Assembly (NCBI RefSeq): GCF_014279755.1
Contig: NZ_CP047951.1
Span: 2,108,001-2,172,000, forward strand
DNA: 64,000 nucleotides
From: Synechococcus sp. PROS-U-1
GTDB lineage: Bacteria; Cyanobacteriota; Cyanobacteriia; PCC-6307; Cyanobiaceae
Reading direction: 5' to 3'
The translations under genes were made by a program, and so were the position numbers. Below the pieces are notes generated by a model. The model did not search any database. It saw nothing but the letters and a program-made list of their open reading frames with translations, and was not told the DNA's origin. Positions 52,660 through 63,113 of the stretch are shown here, one piece after another. The first letter of the stretch is position 1, and each line of letters opens with the position of its first letter.

Positions 52660-53430
52660 GTGGCCATTCCTCTTCTGGAGTACGCACCGATCACCCAAAA
52701 CTCCCTCAGGAGTGGTGTTCCAAACATTCGCGTTGGCTCCGAGGAAGGATCAAGGGCCTACTCCATTGAGATTGCCGACGACCGGGACAACTTCGACACG
52801 GTGGTTGAGAGCGGCTACCGCCAAATCTTTTTCCACGCCTTCGAGACAGATCGGGACGTCAACCTTGAGTCCCAGCTCAAGGATGGCCAAATCACCGTTC
52901 GTGATTTCATCCGCGGCCTGGTGCTCTCCGACACCTTCAAGCGCACCTTCTACGGCTTCAACAGCAACTACAAAGTTGTCCGTCACCTTTGCGAACGGAT
53001 CCTTGGTCGCAAAGTCAACGGGAAAGGCGAGGAGCTGTCTTGGTCGATCGTGATTGCGACCAAGGGCCTCGAGGGTCTGGTTGACGTTCTCCTCGACAGC
53101 ACTGAATACCTCGACACCTTCGGCTACGACACTGTTCCGTACCAGCGGAACCGTGTGCTTCCCGGCCGCGAGCTCGGTGACACTCCCTTCAACATCACCA
53201 CCCCTCGCTACGACGAGTACTACCGCGGAATCCTGGGCTTCCCTCAGCTCATCTTCACCGGTGGTCCTGCCAAGAAATTGCCGGAACGCGCAAAGATCCG
53301 GAAGGGTGGTTCCCCTTCGGACTACATGGCCTGGGTCAGCGAAATCGGCAGTCCACGTCGGGTGGGTGGGAGCACCAGTGCAGACATCGACTACCTGGCC
53401 AAGGTTCCTTATCGCACCCTCGGCCGCTGA
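52660..53430 (+). CDS. cpcG: Phycobilisome rod-core linker polypeptide CpcG
   Basis: This linker attaches phycocyanin rods to the allophycocyanin core. The sequence starts AIPLLEYAPITQNS (GTG 52660, matching the family N-terminus; GTG 52642 is an in-frame alternative). The PBS-linker domain (about 45-190) has VVESGYRQIFFHAFETDRDV, ITVRDFIRGLVLSDTFKRTF, LSWSIVIATKGLEGLVDVLL and YQRNRVLPGRELGDTPFN. The C-terminus is soluble, unlike the CpcL-type gene at 14423. A strong terminator follows. Confidence 0.94.
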   Translation: MAIPLLEYAPITQNSLRSGVPNIRVGSEEGSRAYSIEIADDRDNFDTVVESGYRQIFFHAFETDRDVNLESQLKDGQITVRDFIRGLVLSDTFKRTFYGFNSNYKVVRHLCERILGRKVNGKGEELSWSIVIATKGLEGLVDVLLDSTEYLDTFGYDTVPYQRNRVLPGRELGDTPFNITTPRYDEYYRGILGFPQLIFTGGPAKKLPERAKIRKGGSPSDYMAWVSEIGSPRRVGGSTSADIDYLAKVPYRTLGR

Positions 53431-53450
53431 GTCCGGAACCAAGCACAATC

Positions 53451-53480
53451 AAAAAAGCGGGGCTGAAGCCCCGCTTTTTT
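53451..53480 (+). terminator. Rho-independent terminator after cpcG
   Basis: AAAAAAGCGGGGCT pairs perfectly with AGCCCCGCTTTTTT around loop GA, 20 bases after the cpcG stop, and runs into Ts. It is symmetrical and could stop both strands. Confidence 0.93.
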
Positions 53481-53614
53481 TGTGTCAGTGACTGTGATCC
53501 CCGGGATCGGAGCCCAACAAGTGGTCAGGATCCACTGACCCTTGGGCCATTGCCGGCTCGAAAAGGAATTTTTCAGATCACAATGATCCCAAACGAAACC
53601 TGGAGTTTTTAGGC

Positions 53615-54691
53615 GTGTCTCAAACACTGTCATCACTGGCACGTCTCACCCTTCGTCAACTGCGTCAGATCGCCAGTGATCTGGGAGTGCCGCTCTACAG
53701 CCGCAAGAGCAAAGAGACCCTCGTTGACGAAGTTGCCCTGCGTCAGCAAAAGCGTGGTGGAGACCTGAAAGCCATCGAAGCGGAGCTCAACGCACCGGCC
53801 GTGAGCACGAGCGATACCCGCGTTGTGTTCCTGCCCCGTGATCCCCAATGGGCTTATGTGTTCTGGGAGATCTCAGAAGCCGATCGCAAGGTTGCTCAAA
53901 AGGAAGGAGCCAGCCGTCTTTGCCTCCGCCTCGCCGACGTCACCGGCATGGAGGACGGCAACGCGCATCCACACACCCTTCAGGAAGTACCTGTCGACAG
54001 CCACAGCACCGAGTGGTATCTACCTGTACCTCTCTGCGACCGGGATTACAGGGTCGAACTCGGCTACCGCATCGGCACCACCTGGATGTCGCTGGCGTTC
54101 TCATCAGTGGCCCGCGTGCCGGCTCTCCACCCCAGCGAGCAGATCCTCGATCAGTTCGTTCCCTTCAGCCTTGATGCTGCCCCCGCCGAACCGGCAGCCG
54201 CCGCCCCCGTCGCACCAACTGAGTCGAGCAACAGTGGCCTGCACGAGCGGCTTTACCAGAGCGCGACTGTTCACTTCCGCAGGCGTCGGGTCGGCTCCGA
54301 AGAATTCCAGGAAGGTTTCGATACCTCTGGCGACAGCGCCGGCTTGAACGACTCCGGTGCTGGTCTCTGGGCCAGCGGCCGCAATGAGTCCGGCTTGGGT
54401 GGCGTGGCACCTCGCCAACGCTCGTTCTGGCTGGTGGCCGACGCCGAACTGATCGTGTACGGCGCCACTGACCCTTCGGCTCGTCTCACCATCGGAGGTG
54501 AGGAAGTTCCTCTCTCCACCGACGGCACCTTCCGAATTCAGGTCCCCTTCCGGGATGGCGAACAGATGTATGCCATCGAGGCCACAGCCTCTGATCGAGA
54601 GCAGAAGCGGAACATCACGCTCAATTTCAAGCGTGAGACCCCTGAAGACAACAGCAACCCCGCTAGCGAAGCTCGCGCCGAGTGGTTCTGA
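53615..54691 (+). CDS. DUF4912 domain protein with Rho-N-like N-terminus
   Basis: The N-terminal LTLRQLRQIASDLGVPLYSR is a Rho/SAP-like helix pair (about 10-45) and RDPQWAYVFWEISEADRKVA opens DUF4912, which ends with YRVELGYRIGTTWMSLAFSS. A Pro/Ala-rich linker follows and then FWLVADAELIVYGATDPSAR with a beta-sandwich-like GGEEVPLSTDGTFRIQVPFR. Function is unknown; the GTG start follows a leader of about 140 bases after the cpcG terminator. The next gene overlaps its end. Confidence 0.85.
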   Translation: MSQTLSSLARLTLRQLRQIASDLGVPLYSRKSKETLVDEVALRQQKRGGDLKAIEAELNAPAVSTSDTRVVFLPRDPQWAYVFWEISEADRKVAQKEGASRLCLRLADVTGMEDGNAHPHTLQEVPVDSHSTEWYLPVPLCDRDYRVELGYRIGTTWMSLAFSSVARVPALHPSEQILDQFVPFSLDAAPAEPAAAAPVAPTESSNSGLHERLYQSATVHFRRRRVGSEEFQEGFDTSGDSAGLNDSGAGLWASGRNESGLGGVAPRQRSFWLVADAELIVYGATDPSARLTIGGEEVPLSTDGTFRIQVPFRDGEQMYAIEATASDREQKRNITLNFKRETPEDNSNPASEARAEWF

Positions 54692-54888
54692 ACCCTTCTG
54701 ATCCCAAAGCTCCAGCCTCCCTGCGCTGGTTCGTAGCCATCACCCCCCTCGCGGGGGCGATGGTTTTTCCATTGGTCGTGCCTTTGGTCATGGCACGGGT
54801 GAGTATCGGAGCAGGGGTCGGTGTGGCCCTGGTTCTGAGCGGGATCTGGTTTGTTGCGATGCTGAAGACATCGGAGATGCCCCACTGA
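54682..54888 (+). CDS. Small two-span membrane protein (68 aa)
   Basis: Two hydrophobic segments, RWFVAITPLAGAMVFPLVVP and IGAGVGVALVLSGIWFVAML, are followed by KTSEMPH. It starts with GTG 10 bases inside the preceding gene, indicating coupling. The layout is that of small conserved cyanobacterial membrane proteins of unknown role. Confidence 0.65.
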   Translation: MVLNPSDPKAPASLRWFVAITPLAGAMVFPLVVPLVMARVSIGAGVGVALVLSGIWFVAMLKTSEMPH

Positions 54889-54919
54889 AACCCGGGGAAC
54901 TCTGATCAAGGCAAAAGGC

Positions 54920-56338
54920 TTGATCAGGATGCTGTATCTCAGATTGGGGCTGATCACGACGATCTTGTTCTGCAGTGGCTGCAGCCAGGCAGGGTCTGTC
55001 ATGGGCGAGGGCCCAACACGACTGGCCTTGCCGGAGAAGATCGATGTGGTCTTCAACCACAACACCAGATCGCGCTACCGCTCACCCCTCACAGGCAACT
55101 GGCGAGATGGTGACGACCTGGAGCAGTGGCTGATCTCAGCCATTGATGCCTCTAATCAAGAAGTGCTGGTGGCTGTTCAAGAGCTCTCCTTGCCAAGACT
55201 TGGCAAGGCACTGATTGCTGCAAAAAAACGCGGTGTGCACGTGGCAGTGGTGCTGGAGAACAATTACAGCTCAGCCTGGAGCGAGCAACGGCCGAGCCGA
55301 TTGAACCAGCGCGAACGGCAGCGTTGGCATCGGTTGAACCGGCTGGCCGATCGCAATGGAGATGGCACAACCAGCCCTGAGGAAGCCTTTCAAGGTGATG
55401 CCGTAGCCCTGCTCAAGGCGGCCGGGATTTCTCTCCTTGATGACACCGAAGACGGCAGCAGCGGCAGCGGCCTGATGCACCACAAGTTTCTGGTGATCGA
55501 CCAAACATTGGTGATCACAGGAAGTGCCAATTTCACCAGTTCTGGTGTGCATGGGGATGCGGGCCAGCCATCCAGCCGCGGCAATGTGAATCACCTGCTT
55601 CGGTTCAACAGCCCTGAGCTGGCATCGGTGTTCCGCAAGCAGTTCACCCAGATGTGGGGGGATGGCCCTGGCGGCAAGCAAGACAGTCGCTTTGGACTGC
55701 AAAAAGAAAGCGAGGGCACTCAAAACGTGCGGGTCGGCAACACCCAGGTGAACGTGCTGTTCGCACCTCATCCCAAAAGGAACCAGGAGCACGGGCTCAA
55801 CCTGCTGGCTGAACAGCTGAGGCGCGCAAAAAAGAGCATCGACATGGCCCTGTTTGTGTTCTCCGCACAGCAATTGACGAACGTGCTGCGGCACCAGATC
55901 GAACAAGGGGTTGAGATTCGGCTGGTCGCCGATCCCGGATTTGCCAGCCGCCCTTTCTCTGAAGTTTTGGATCTACTGGGAGTCACCCTTCCGGATCACA
56001 CCTGCAAAGTAGAAGCGGGCAACCAACCCTTGGCTCAAGGCCTTAAAGGCATCGGCACCCCACGCCTCGCCCGCGGCGACAAGCTGCATCACAAGTTCGC
56101 CGTAATCGATCACCGCACAGTGATTACAGGATCCTTCAACTGGTCACCCTCTGCGGCACACACCAACGACGAAACCCTGCTGGTGATTCATTCACCCCAA
56201 CTTGCCAAACACTTCACCCGCGAAATGGATCGCCTCTGGGACACCGCAGAGCTGGGGATCACTCCGCACATCCAACGCAAACTCGACCGTCAAAAGATCA
56301 GATGTGGGGATGGGGTGGAGAGGGGGTTAAAGGACTGA
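54920..56338 (+). CDS. Phospholipase D-like lipoprotein/nuclease with EF-hand loop
   Basis: Two HKD motifs define the fold: HHKFLVIDQTLVITGSANFT (about 190-210) and HHKFAVIDHRTVITGSFNWS (about 390-410). The N-terminus YLRLGLITTILFCSGCSQAG is a signal peptide with a possible but non-standard lipobox. Between strands, residues about 143-156 (DRNGDGTTSPEEAF) form a canonical EF-hand calcium loop inserted in the first half. Start is TTG 54920; ATG 54929 is an alternative. Secreted PLD-like proteins of this size are often nucleases. Its last 60 bases are duplicated downstream (57590-57651). Confidence 0.83.
   Translation: MIRMLYLRLGLITTILFCSGCSQAGSVMGEGPTRLALPEKIDVVFNHNTRSRYRSPLTGNWRDGDDLEQWLISAIDASNQEVLVAVQELSLPRLGKALIAAKKRGVHVAVVLENNYSSAWSEQRPSRLNQRERQRWHRLNRLADRNGDGTTSPEEAFQGDAVALLKAAGISLLDDTEDGSSGSGLMHHKFLVIDQTLVITGSANFTSSGVHGDAGQPSSRGNVNHLLRFNSPELASVFRKQFTQMWGDGPGGKQDSRFGLQKESEGTQNVRVGNTQVNVLFAPHPKRNQEHGLNLLAEQLRRAKKSIDMALFVFSAQQLTNVLRHQIEQGVEIRLVADPGFASRPFSEVLDLLGVTLPDHTCKVEAGNQPLAQGLKGIGTPRLARGDKLHHKFAVIDHRTVITGSFNWSPSAAHTNDETLLVIHSPQLAKHFTREMDRLWDTAELGITPHIQRKLDRQKIRCGDGVERGLKD
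56262..56323 (+). repeat. Direct repeat R1: 3' end of the PLD-like gene
   Basis: This 62-base segment aligns without gaps to 57590-57651 (offset 1328). Both encode RKLDRQ-x-x-RCGDGVE in the same frame but differ at about a quarter of positions, including silent ones (AGA/CGC, TGT/TGC). Confidence 0.7.
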
Positions 56339-56412
56339 GAGGAGGGGAGAATGGCTTGAGAGGTGGCTTAGGTGTTATGCAAAAGCATGCTCAAACCCAG
56401 AAGAAGATGGCG

Positions 56413-56418
56413 TATAAT
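56413..56418 (+). promoter_or_regulatory. Possible -10 box upstream of the AT-rich gene
   Basis: TATAAT lies 20 bases before the ATG at 56439. No clear -35 hexamer is seen. Confidence 0.3.
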
Positions 56419-56438
56419 AAACTAACAAAATAAAATTC

Positions 56439-57572
56439 ATGGCAAGAATAATTGTCAATTCAGACCCCTCATATCAAAGAGGAGATGTAAAAGAAAATCG
56501 ATCACATCCAGGAACCAACGGCGACGATAAATTCATAATCTCCTCAGACAGCCATGGCTACCCACAAGCAAATGACGACGAACAACTCTCTGGGGGAAGA
56601 GACACCTTCTACCTAAATACAGACATCAAAGCAAAGAACAAGACCCCACATCCATACCAAGAAGGGGGAGGAATAGCCTTTATAAAAAATTTCGGAACAG
56701 ATGACCAAATCGTCATCCCGAAAAACACATCCTTCGACAATATCCTCATATTTGGGTATGGATATTCGCATAGACCATATGTGAATACTTACACAACGGG
56801 TTTTGAAATTGTGCATGACCCTCACGGCTTGTATTGGTCAATATTCGGTGGTGAAAGCATGTATGACATGAGCTGGCTAGAGGGCAATACTCGAATAATC
56901 GGACTAACCTCTCGAAATACTGCCTGGCATGGTCCACCAGATCCGGAACCCGATCCAGAGCATGGAGATTCAAGAGCCATAAGCGCAAAACTAAATCAAC
57001 TCAGAAATCCAGAAGAATGGGAAGCGATCAAAAAAACTCGCCAAGAAGAGCTCAAGCAGTCAGAATTATTCAAATCTGGCAGGCATATATATGCAGCTGA
57101 CCGGCTCGCAGAGATAGAGACAGTTTCATCGACAGAAAAACCTGCACTAAGAACAGTCATGAAGCAAATTATCGACACGCAGGGAACAAGCCTTTATGAA
57201 TATGCATTCAACAATAAATCCAAGTCAAACCATAATGATACAGATAGCCGAAAATTAAATCCAATACATGCCCCTAAAAAATTCAACAAAAAATCAGCGG
57301 ACAAAATCTCCAATTTCAATCCATCAACTGACACTCTAGAAATTGGTGCCGATAGCTTCGGGATCGATAGCTCTGCCAAATTTGCTGCTGCTAAGAACAA
57401 AAGGAAGATCAAGAAGCTAGCCAAGAAAGACTTCGACTTTCTCTATAACCAGAAAAAGGGTGGGCTTTACTTCAAAGAAAATGGCGCAGACAGAGGTTTT
57501 GGTGACGGTGGCATCATTGCCATCCTTAAAGGTGCTCCTGAGCTGACTGCCAGTAACTTGGAGTTCATCTGA
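56439..57572 (+). CDS. AT-rich hypothetical protein with RTX-partner-type C-terminal domain
   Basis: The 377-residue protein has no signal peptide. The N-terminal half is Asp/Asn/Gly-rich (NGDDKFIISSDSHGYPQAND, GGRDTFYLNTDI), like single RTX-type blades. The C-terminal ~90 residues (KISNFNPSTDTLEIGADSFG, KKDFDFLYNQKKGGLYFKEN, GGIIAILKGAPELTASNLEF) are the sort of ending seen on many marine-cyanobacterial hemolysin-type calcium-binding proteins, probably a type I secretion-related domain. It is much more AT-rich than its flanks and bounded by repeats R1 and R2, which marks it as inserted. Confidence 0.65.
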   Translation: MARIIVNSDPSYQRGDVKENRSHPGTNGDDKFIISSDSHGYPQANDDEQLSGGRDTFYLNTDIKAKNKTPHPYQEGGGIAFIKNFGTDDQIVIPKNTSFDNILIFGYGYSHRPYVNTYTTGFEIVHDPHGLYWSIFGGESMYDMSWLEGNTRIIGLTSRNTAWHGPPDPEPDPEHGDSRAISAKLNQLRNPEEWEAIKKTRQEELKQSELFKSGRHIYAADRLAEIETVSSTEKPALRTVMKQIIDTQGTSLYEYAFNNKSKSNHNDTDSRKLNPIHAPKKFNKKSADKISNFNPSTDTLEIGADSFGIDSSAKFAAAKNKRKIKKLAKKDFDFLYNQKKGGLYFKENGADRGFGDGGIIAILKGAPELTASNLEFI

Positions 57573-57589
57573 GTCACTTAGCCACCCCT

Positions 57590-57651
57590 CTCCGCACCTC
57601 TAACGCAAACTCGACCGCCAATGGACCCGCTGCGGGGATGGGGTGGAGATA
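57590..57651 (+). repeat. Direct repeat R2: second copy of the PLD gene 3' end
   Basis: It matches 56262-56323. In frame it reads RKLDRQWTRCGDGVEI then TGA, a plausible original C-terminus. The ATG at 57638 of the following open frame lies inside this repeat, so it is not a trustworthy start. Confidence 0.7.
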
Positions 57652-57703
57652 TGAAGAAAATCGCTGGAGTACCACTAAACTCCAACAAGTACAGACAAGC
57701 GAA

Positions 57704-59761
57704 GTGACTGGATTTGGCGGGCCAGCAAAAGGGAAGGCAAATAAATCCTCAAGAAAGCCGCAGCTGAATTTTCAAAAATGGTTCAACCAAGCCATTTTTT
57801 CTCATCAAACAGGACGACTCAGAGAGGCTGAGTCGATTTACAAAAAAATGATCGATGCAGGGACATCCGATCCCGCCGTTTATTGCAACCTTGGAATTAT
57901 ATGTAAAAACAGCGGAAGAATCCAAGAAGCCCTTAAATATTACGAGCACGCTTCAGAGCACGAGCCAGACGACCCAAAAATTTTTAGCAATATCGGAAAT
58001 CTATACCGAGAAACTGGCGAGCTTGATCAAGCACTTAGATACACCTTAAAGGCACTTGAGCTCGATCAAAAGTCATCGACCATCCAAATGAATTTGGGCG
58101 GGATTTATCGGGACCTTGGAGAGACAGATCAAGCCCTAGGAGCCACCATCGCATCCATCGAGCTTGATGCAACCAATATCGAGGCAGTGCAGAACCTTAA
58201 AAGCCTTGCCAGCAATATCAAGATCAGCTCAGCGAATAAAAATTCAGCCAGAAAAGCCTACGAAATACTGCTCAATCGCGATGACTTCTCCCACCGCAAG
58301 CTATGCCCACTGTTCATTCAACAATACCTTGCAAACATCCAAAGAGCTGCTCAGTTAAATCCCATCATTTCAGATCAAAATCAGGCTTTTCATGAGCTTG
58401 CCTCTGAATGGAGATTCAGAAAGTCACTGACACTAATGATCCCGCCCCATCAGGAGATTGAAGAATTTCTCACTCGCCTAAGGAAGGAATTTCTGGTTTA
58501 CATCCAAAACAATGGTGCCATACCCAAAAAATTAAAACCTCTCCTTGAGGCACTGGCAACACAATGCTTCCTCAACGAGTATGTCTATTGGCAATCAGAT
58601 GAAGAACAACAATGGGTCAAGGGTCTGATCGGCGAAATTAGAAAAAGCAAGGAGAAATTTAATCAATACTTACCCATCATTGGCTGTTATACACCAATCC
58701 ATAGCATCACCGCTCGAGGAGAAGACTTAAACAATTACCCCATCAATAGTGATGAAGGCAGAGCTTTTATCGAAACCCAGTACAGAGAATATGAGGGAGA
58801 GAAGGCCATCAAAGCCCAGCTCAGCGCAGGCCAAGAAATAACCGATACGGTCTCACTTGCAGTCCAGCAAATGTACGAAGAAAACCCTTACCCCCGATAC
58901 CAATACGCAGACCACACTCAACCCCATTTAGCAAAATCAACGATTGAGTTCATATCACTCGAAACAACAATCGCAAATCCCCCGTTCACGACTGAGATCT
59001 CGGCACCCAATGCAAAGCCAAATATTCTGATTGCTGGATGCGGATCGGGGAACCAAATTATCAATGCCAGCCGCTATAAAAATGCACACATTACTGCCAT
59101 TGACATCAGCAAGAATAGCCTGGCCTACGCAGCACGTAAGTGCCAGGAGTACAATATGCACAATATTCAGCTCCAGCAACTCGACATTCTGGATGTAAAC
59201 CAGCTACAGGATGTCTATGACTTAATTGAGTGCAGCGGAGTCCTGCATCACATGCACGATCCTGCCAAGGGCCTGGCGGCTCTCAACAGCAAGCTCAAGC
59301 CCGGCGGCTATATCAAGATTGGCCTTTACAGCAAACTTGCCAGACAGAAAGTCTCATCAGCACGCGCCCTGATCCGAAACCTGGGCATTCAAAGCACGCC
59401 CGAAGGGATCAGAAGCTTTCGAAAGCAAATATTTAACGACGGTCAGCATGAACTAAAAACCATATCAACTCTCGTAAATGATTTTTACACGCTCTCCGAA
59501 TGTCGCGACCTTTGTTTTCACATTCAAGAGCATCAATTTACAACGGCATCACTTCAAAACCTTTTGAGCCCCGAACATCTAGTTTTTTGCGGGTTCATGC
59601 TTCCAGAGTCAATCAAGATGGCTTACCAGCATCAGTTTCCTGACGACAGCGATGGAACCTCTCTTGGCAATTGGGGAGAATTCGAAGAGCACAATCCATC
59701 AACCTTTCAGAGCATGTATCAATTCTGGGCCTACAAGCCGTCGCAGAGTTCTTTCCCTTAA
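57704..59761 (+). CDS. TPR-repeat protein fused to a class I SAM methyltransferase
   Basis: N-terminal TPRs (about 25-180): FNQAIFSHQTGRLREAESIY, CNLGIICKNSGRIQEALKYY, SNIGNLYRETGELDQALRYT, MNLGGIYRDLGETDQALGAT. After a helical linker comes a methyltransferase domain (about 420-600) with SAM loop NILIAGCGSGNQIINASRY, acidic ITAIDISKNSLAYA and YDLIECSGVLHHMHDPAKGL. GTG 57704 (VTGFGGPAKGKANKSSRKPQ) is preferred because TPR proteins of picocyanobacteria often open with a GFG-plus-Lys-rich stretch; the frame is open to ATG 57638 in repeat R2. The target is unknown. It is AT-rich, probably acquired. Confidence 0.8.
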   Translation: MTGFGGPAKGKANKSSRKPQLNFQKWFNQAIFSHQTGRLREAESIYKKMIDAGTSDPAVYCNLGIICKNSGRIQEALKYYEHASEHEPDDPKIFSNIGNLYRETGELDQALRYTLKALELDQKSSTIQMNLGGIYRDLGETDQALGATIASIELDATNIEAVQNLKSLASNIKISSANKNSARKAYEILLNRDDFSHRKLCPLFIQQYLANIQRAAQLNPIISDQNQAFHELASEWRFRKSLTLMIPPHQEIEEFLTRLRKEFLVYIQNNGAIPKKLKPLLEALATQCFLNEYVYWQSDEEQQWVKGLIGEIRKSKEKFNQYLPIIGCYTPIHSITARGEDLNNYPINSDEGRAFIETQYREYEGEKAIKAQLSAGQEITDTVSLAVQQMYEENPYPRYQYADHTQPHLAKSTIEFISLETTIANPPFTTEISAPNAKPNILIAGCGSGNQIINASRYKNAHITAIDISKNSLAYAARKCQEYNMHNIQLQQLDILDVNQLQDVYDLIECSGVLHHMHDPAKGLAALNSKLKPGGYIKIGLYSKLARQKVSSARALIRNLGIQSTPEGIRSFRKQIFNDGQHELKTISTLVNDFYTLSECRDLCFHIQEHQFTTASLQNLLSPEHLVFCGFMLPESIKMAYQHQFPDDSDGTSLGNWGEFEEHNPSTFQSMYQFWAYKPSQSSFP

Positions 59762-59973
59762 TGCACTCGCATCAAGACAATCAAGAAAAAACAAAGAAAC
59801 CGCCAGCAAAGAAGACTTCACCATCTTCTATTCCCAAAACAAAATAAGCCTTGACCCCAATCAAAGCTGCTCATGCAAAGGCTTTCAAAAACAAGCCATC
59901 ATCAAACGAACTCTTGACCTATTGTTGGAAAAATCTTGACATTGACTACACAAAAGTAAGTCAGAATGATCAC

Positions 59974-60345
59974 ATGACATCCAAGATCACACGCGTCCTG
60001 CTGCTGCTCTGCATCACCAGCCCTGCGATCGCTACAGAGCCCTACGTGCCCTGGCCCAGCAAGGACCAGTTGCAGGGCATCGAACGTGCCGCTTACACCT
60101 GTTCACGCGACAACACAACCGAAGCCTGCGCACGCGTCCGCCAGCTTGCTGATCCTCTGATGGATCATCCAAGGCTGCCCGGGCTCTGCAAAGACGTGCT
60201 GTGGTCCTTAATGGACGAAGCCAAGGCCGCCAGCACCAACGACTACCGCCGCAAAGACACCATTACCAACACAGCCCGGCGCATCCCCAGGGTCTGCGCC
60301 GAACCGGTCAAGAAAAAGGAGAAGCCCAAATCACGTCAAGCGTGA
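59974..60345 (+). CDS. Small secreted conserved-looking protein (123 aa)
   Basis: ATG 59974 gives a signal peptide (TSKITRVLLLLCITSPAIAT) and a mature part with four Cys: ERAAYTCSRDNTTEACARVR, LPGLCKDVLWSLMDEAKAAS, IPRVCAEPV, then a Lys-rich tail. Two disulfides are likely in the periplasm. It is GC-richer than the preceding gene. The upstream 210 bases are AT-rich and show no gene. Confidence 0.65.
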   Translation: MTSKITRVLLLLCITSPAIATEPYVPWPSKDQLQGIERAAYTCSRDNTTEACARVRQLADPLMDHPRLPGLCKDVLWSLMDEAKAASTNDYRRKDTITNTARRIPRVCAEPVKKKEKPKSRQA

Positions 60346-60354
60346 GCGACGGCT

Positions 60355-60594
60355 TCAATCAAAGTCAAAGCTGAACCGCTGACCCTGCATCAGCGTGGCC
60401 ACTTCTCCCCGAATGGCATCGAGAAGCTCAACGCTCACGTCGGGGTGCTTCTTGATCTCGTCCACAAACATCTGCACATCCGCAGCGGTGAGACCGTGGC
60501 TGGAGATTCGTGAGTCCACCTTGCTGCGGAACGTCTCCAAAAGACTTTGTTGATCAGCGTCGAGTGGCTTGGAACCGGGATGGGTGACGTCCAT
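60355..60594 (-). CDS. Hypothetical protein (79 aa)
   Basis: A small acidic helical protein with SLLETFRSKVDSRISSHGLT, ADVQMFVDEIKKHPDVSVEL and a Phe-rich end RFSFDFD. It converges on the secreted-protein gene and lies 17 bases after the next minus-strand gene. No family is recognised. Confidence 0.6.
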   Translation of the reverse strand: MDVTHPGSKPLDADQQSLLETFRSKVDSRISSHGLTAADVQMFVDEIKKHPDVSVELLDAIRGEVATLMQGQRFSFDFD

Positions 60595-60611
60595 CGAAGA
60601 AACAGAGACAA

Positions 60612-62732
<2,121 letters not shown>

Positions 62733-62773
62733 AGCCGGTGATCACCTGAAGCGGACCAACACAACCGAGAACC

Positions 62774-62802
62774 AAAAAAGCCACCCGTTGGGTGGCTTTT
62801 TT
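62774..62802 (+). terminator. Rho-independent terminator after pgm
   Basis: AAAAAAGCCACCC and GGGTGGCTTTTTT form a perfect stem around loop GTT, about 40 bases after the pgm stop. It also faces the convergent gene at 62820 and may serve both strands. Confidence 0.92.
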
Positions 62803-62819
62803 AGGGATTGCTGAACGGC

Positions 62820-63113
62820 TCAGCGACGACGACCGCGATGGGAGTTGTAGTGGCGATAGGCCGGATCGGTGGCCTCTTCCTGCAGCTGACGCATTGTTTC
62901 GATCGCAAAGCCACCCAAGCCTCCCGAGGTGATCACCATCAGATAGAAAAGACGCAAGCGGCTTAAATCGATCTCGGCCGGGCTGTTGTCGATCAGCACC
63001 TTGAGGAAATAGGCCACAGCCAAGCCAAGCCCTGCGCCAATGGCCACCGCAATCAGGACGCGCATGCCACTGAAGGGCTTGCGCTGATTCAGCTCAGGCT
63101 TCTGCTCAGACAT
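62820..63113 (-). CDS. Conserved hypothetical two-span membrane protein (97 aa)
   Basis: SGMRVLIAVAIGAGLGLAVA and LRLFYLMVITSGGLGGFAIE are membrane spans. The ends are polar, with a C-terminal Arg-rich HYNSHRGRRR. Its start shares a base with the RND pump stop (63113), so it is probably translated from the same message. Function is unknown. Confidence 0.7.
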   Translation of the reverse strand: MSEQKPELNQRKPFSGMRVLIAVAIGAGLGLAVAYFLKVLIDNSPAEIDLSRLRLFYLMVITSGGLGGFAIETMRQLQEEATDPAYRHYNSHRGRRR

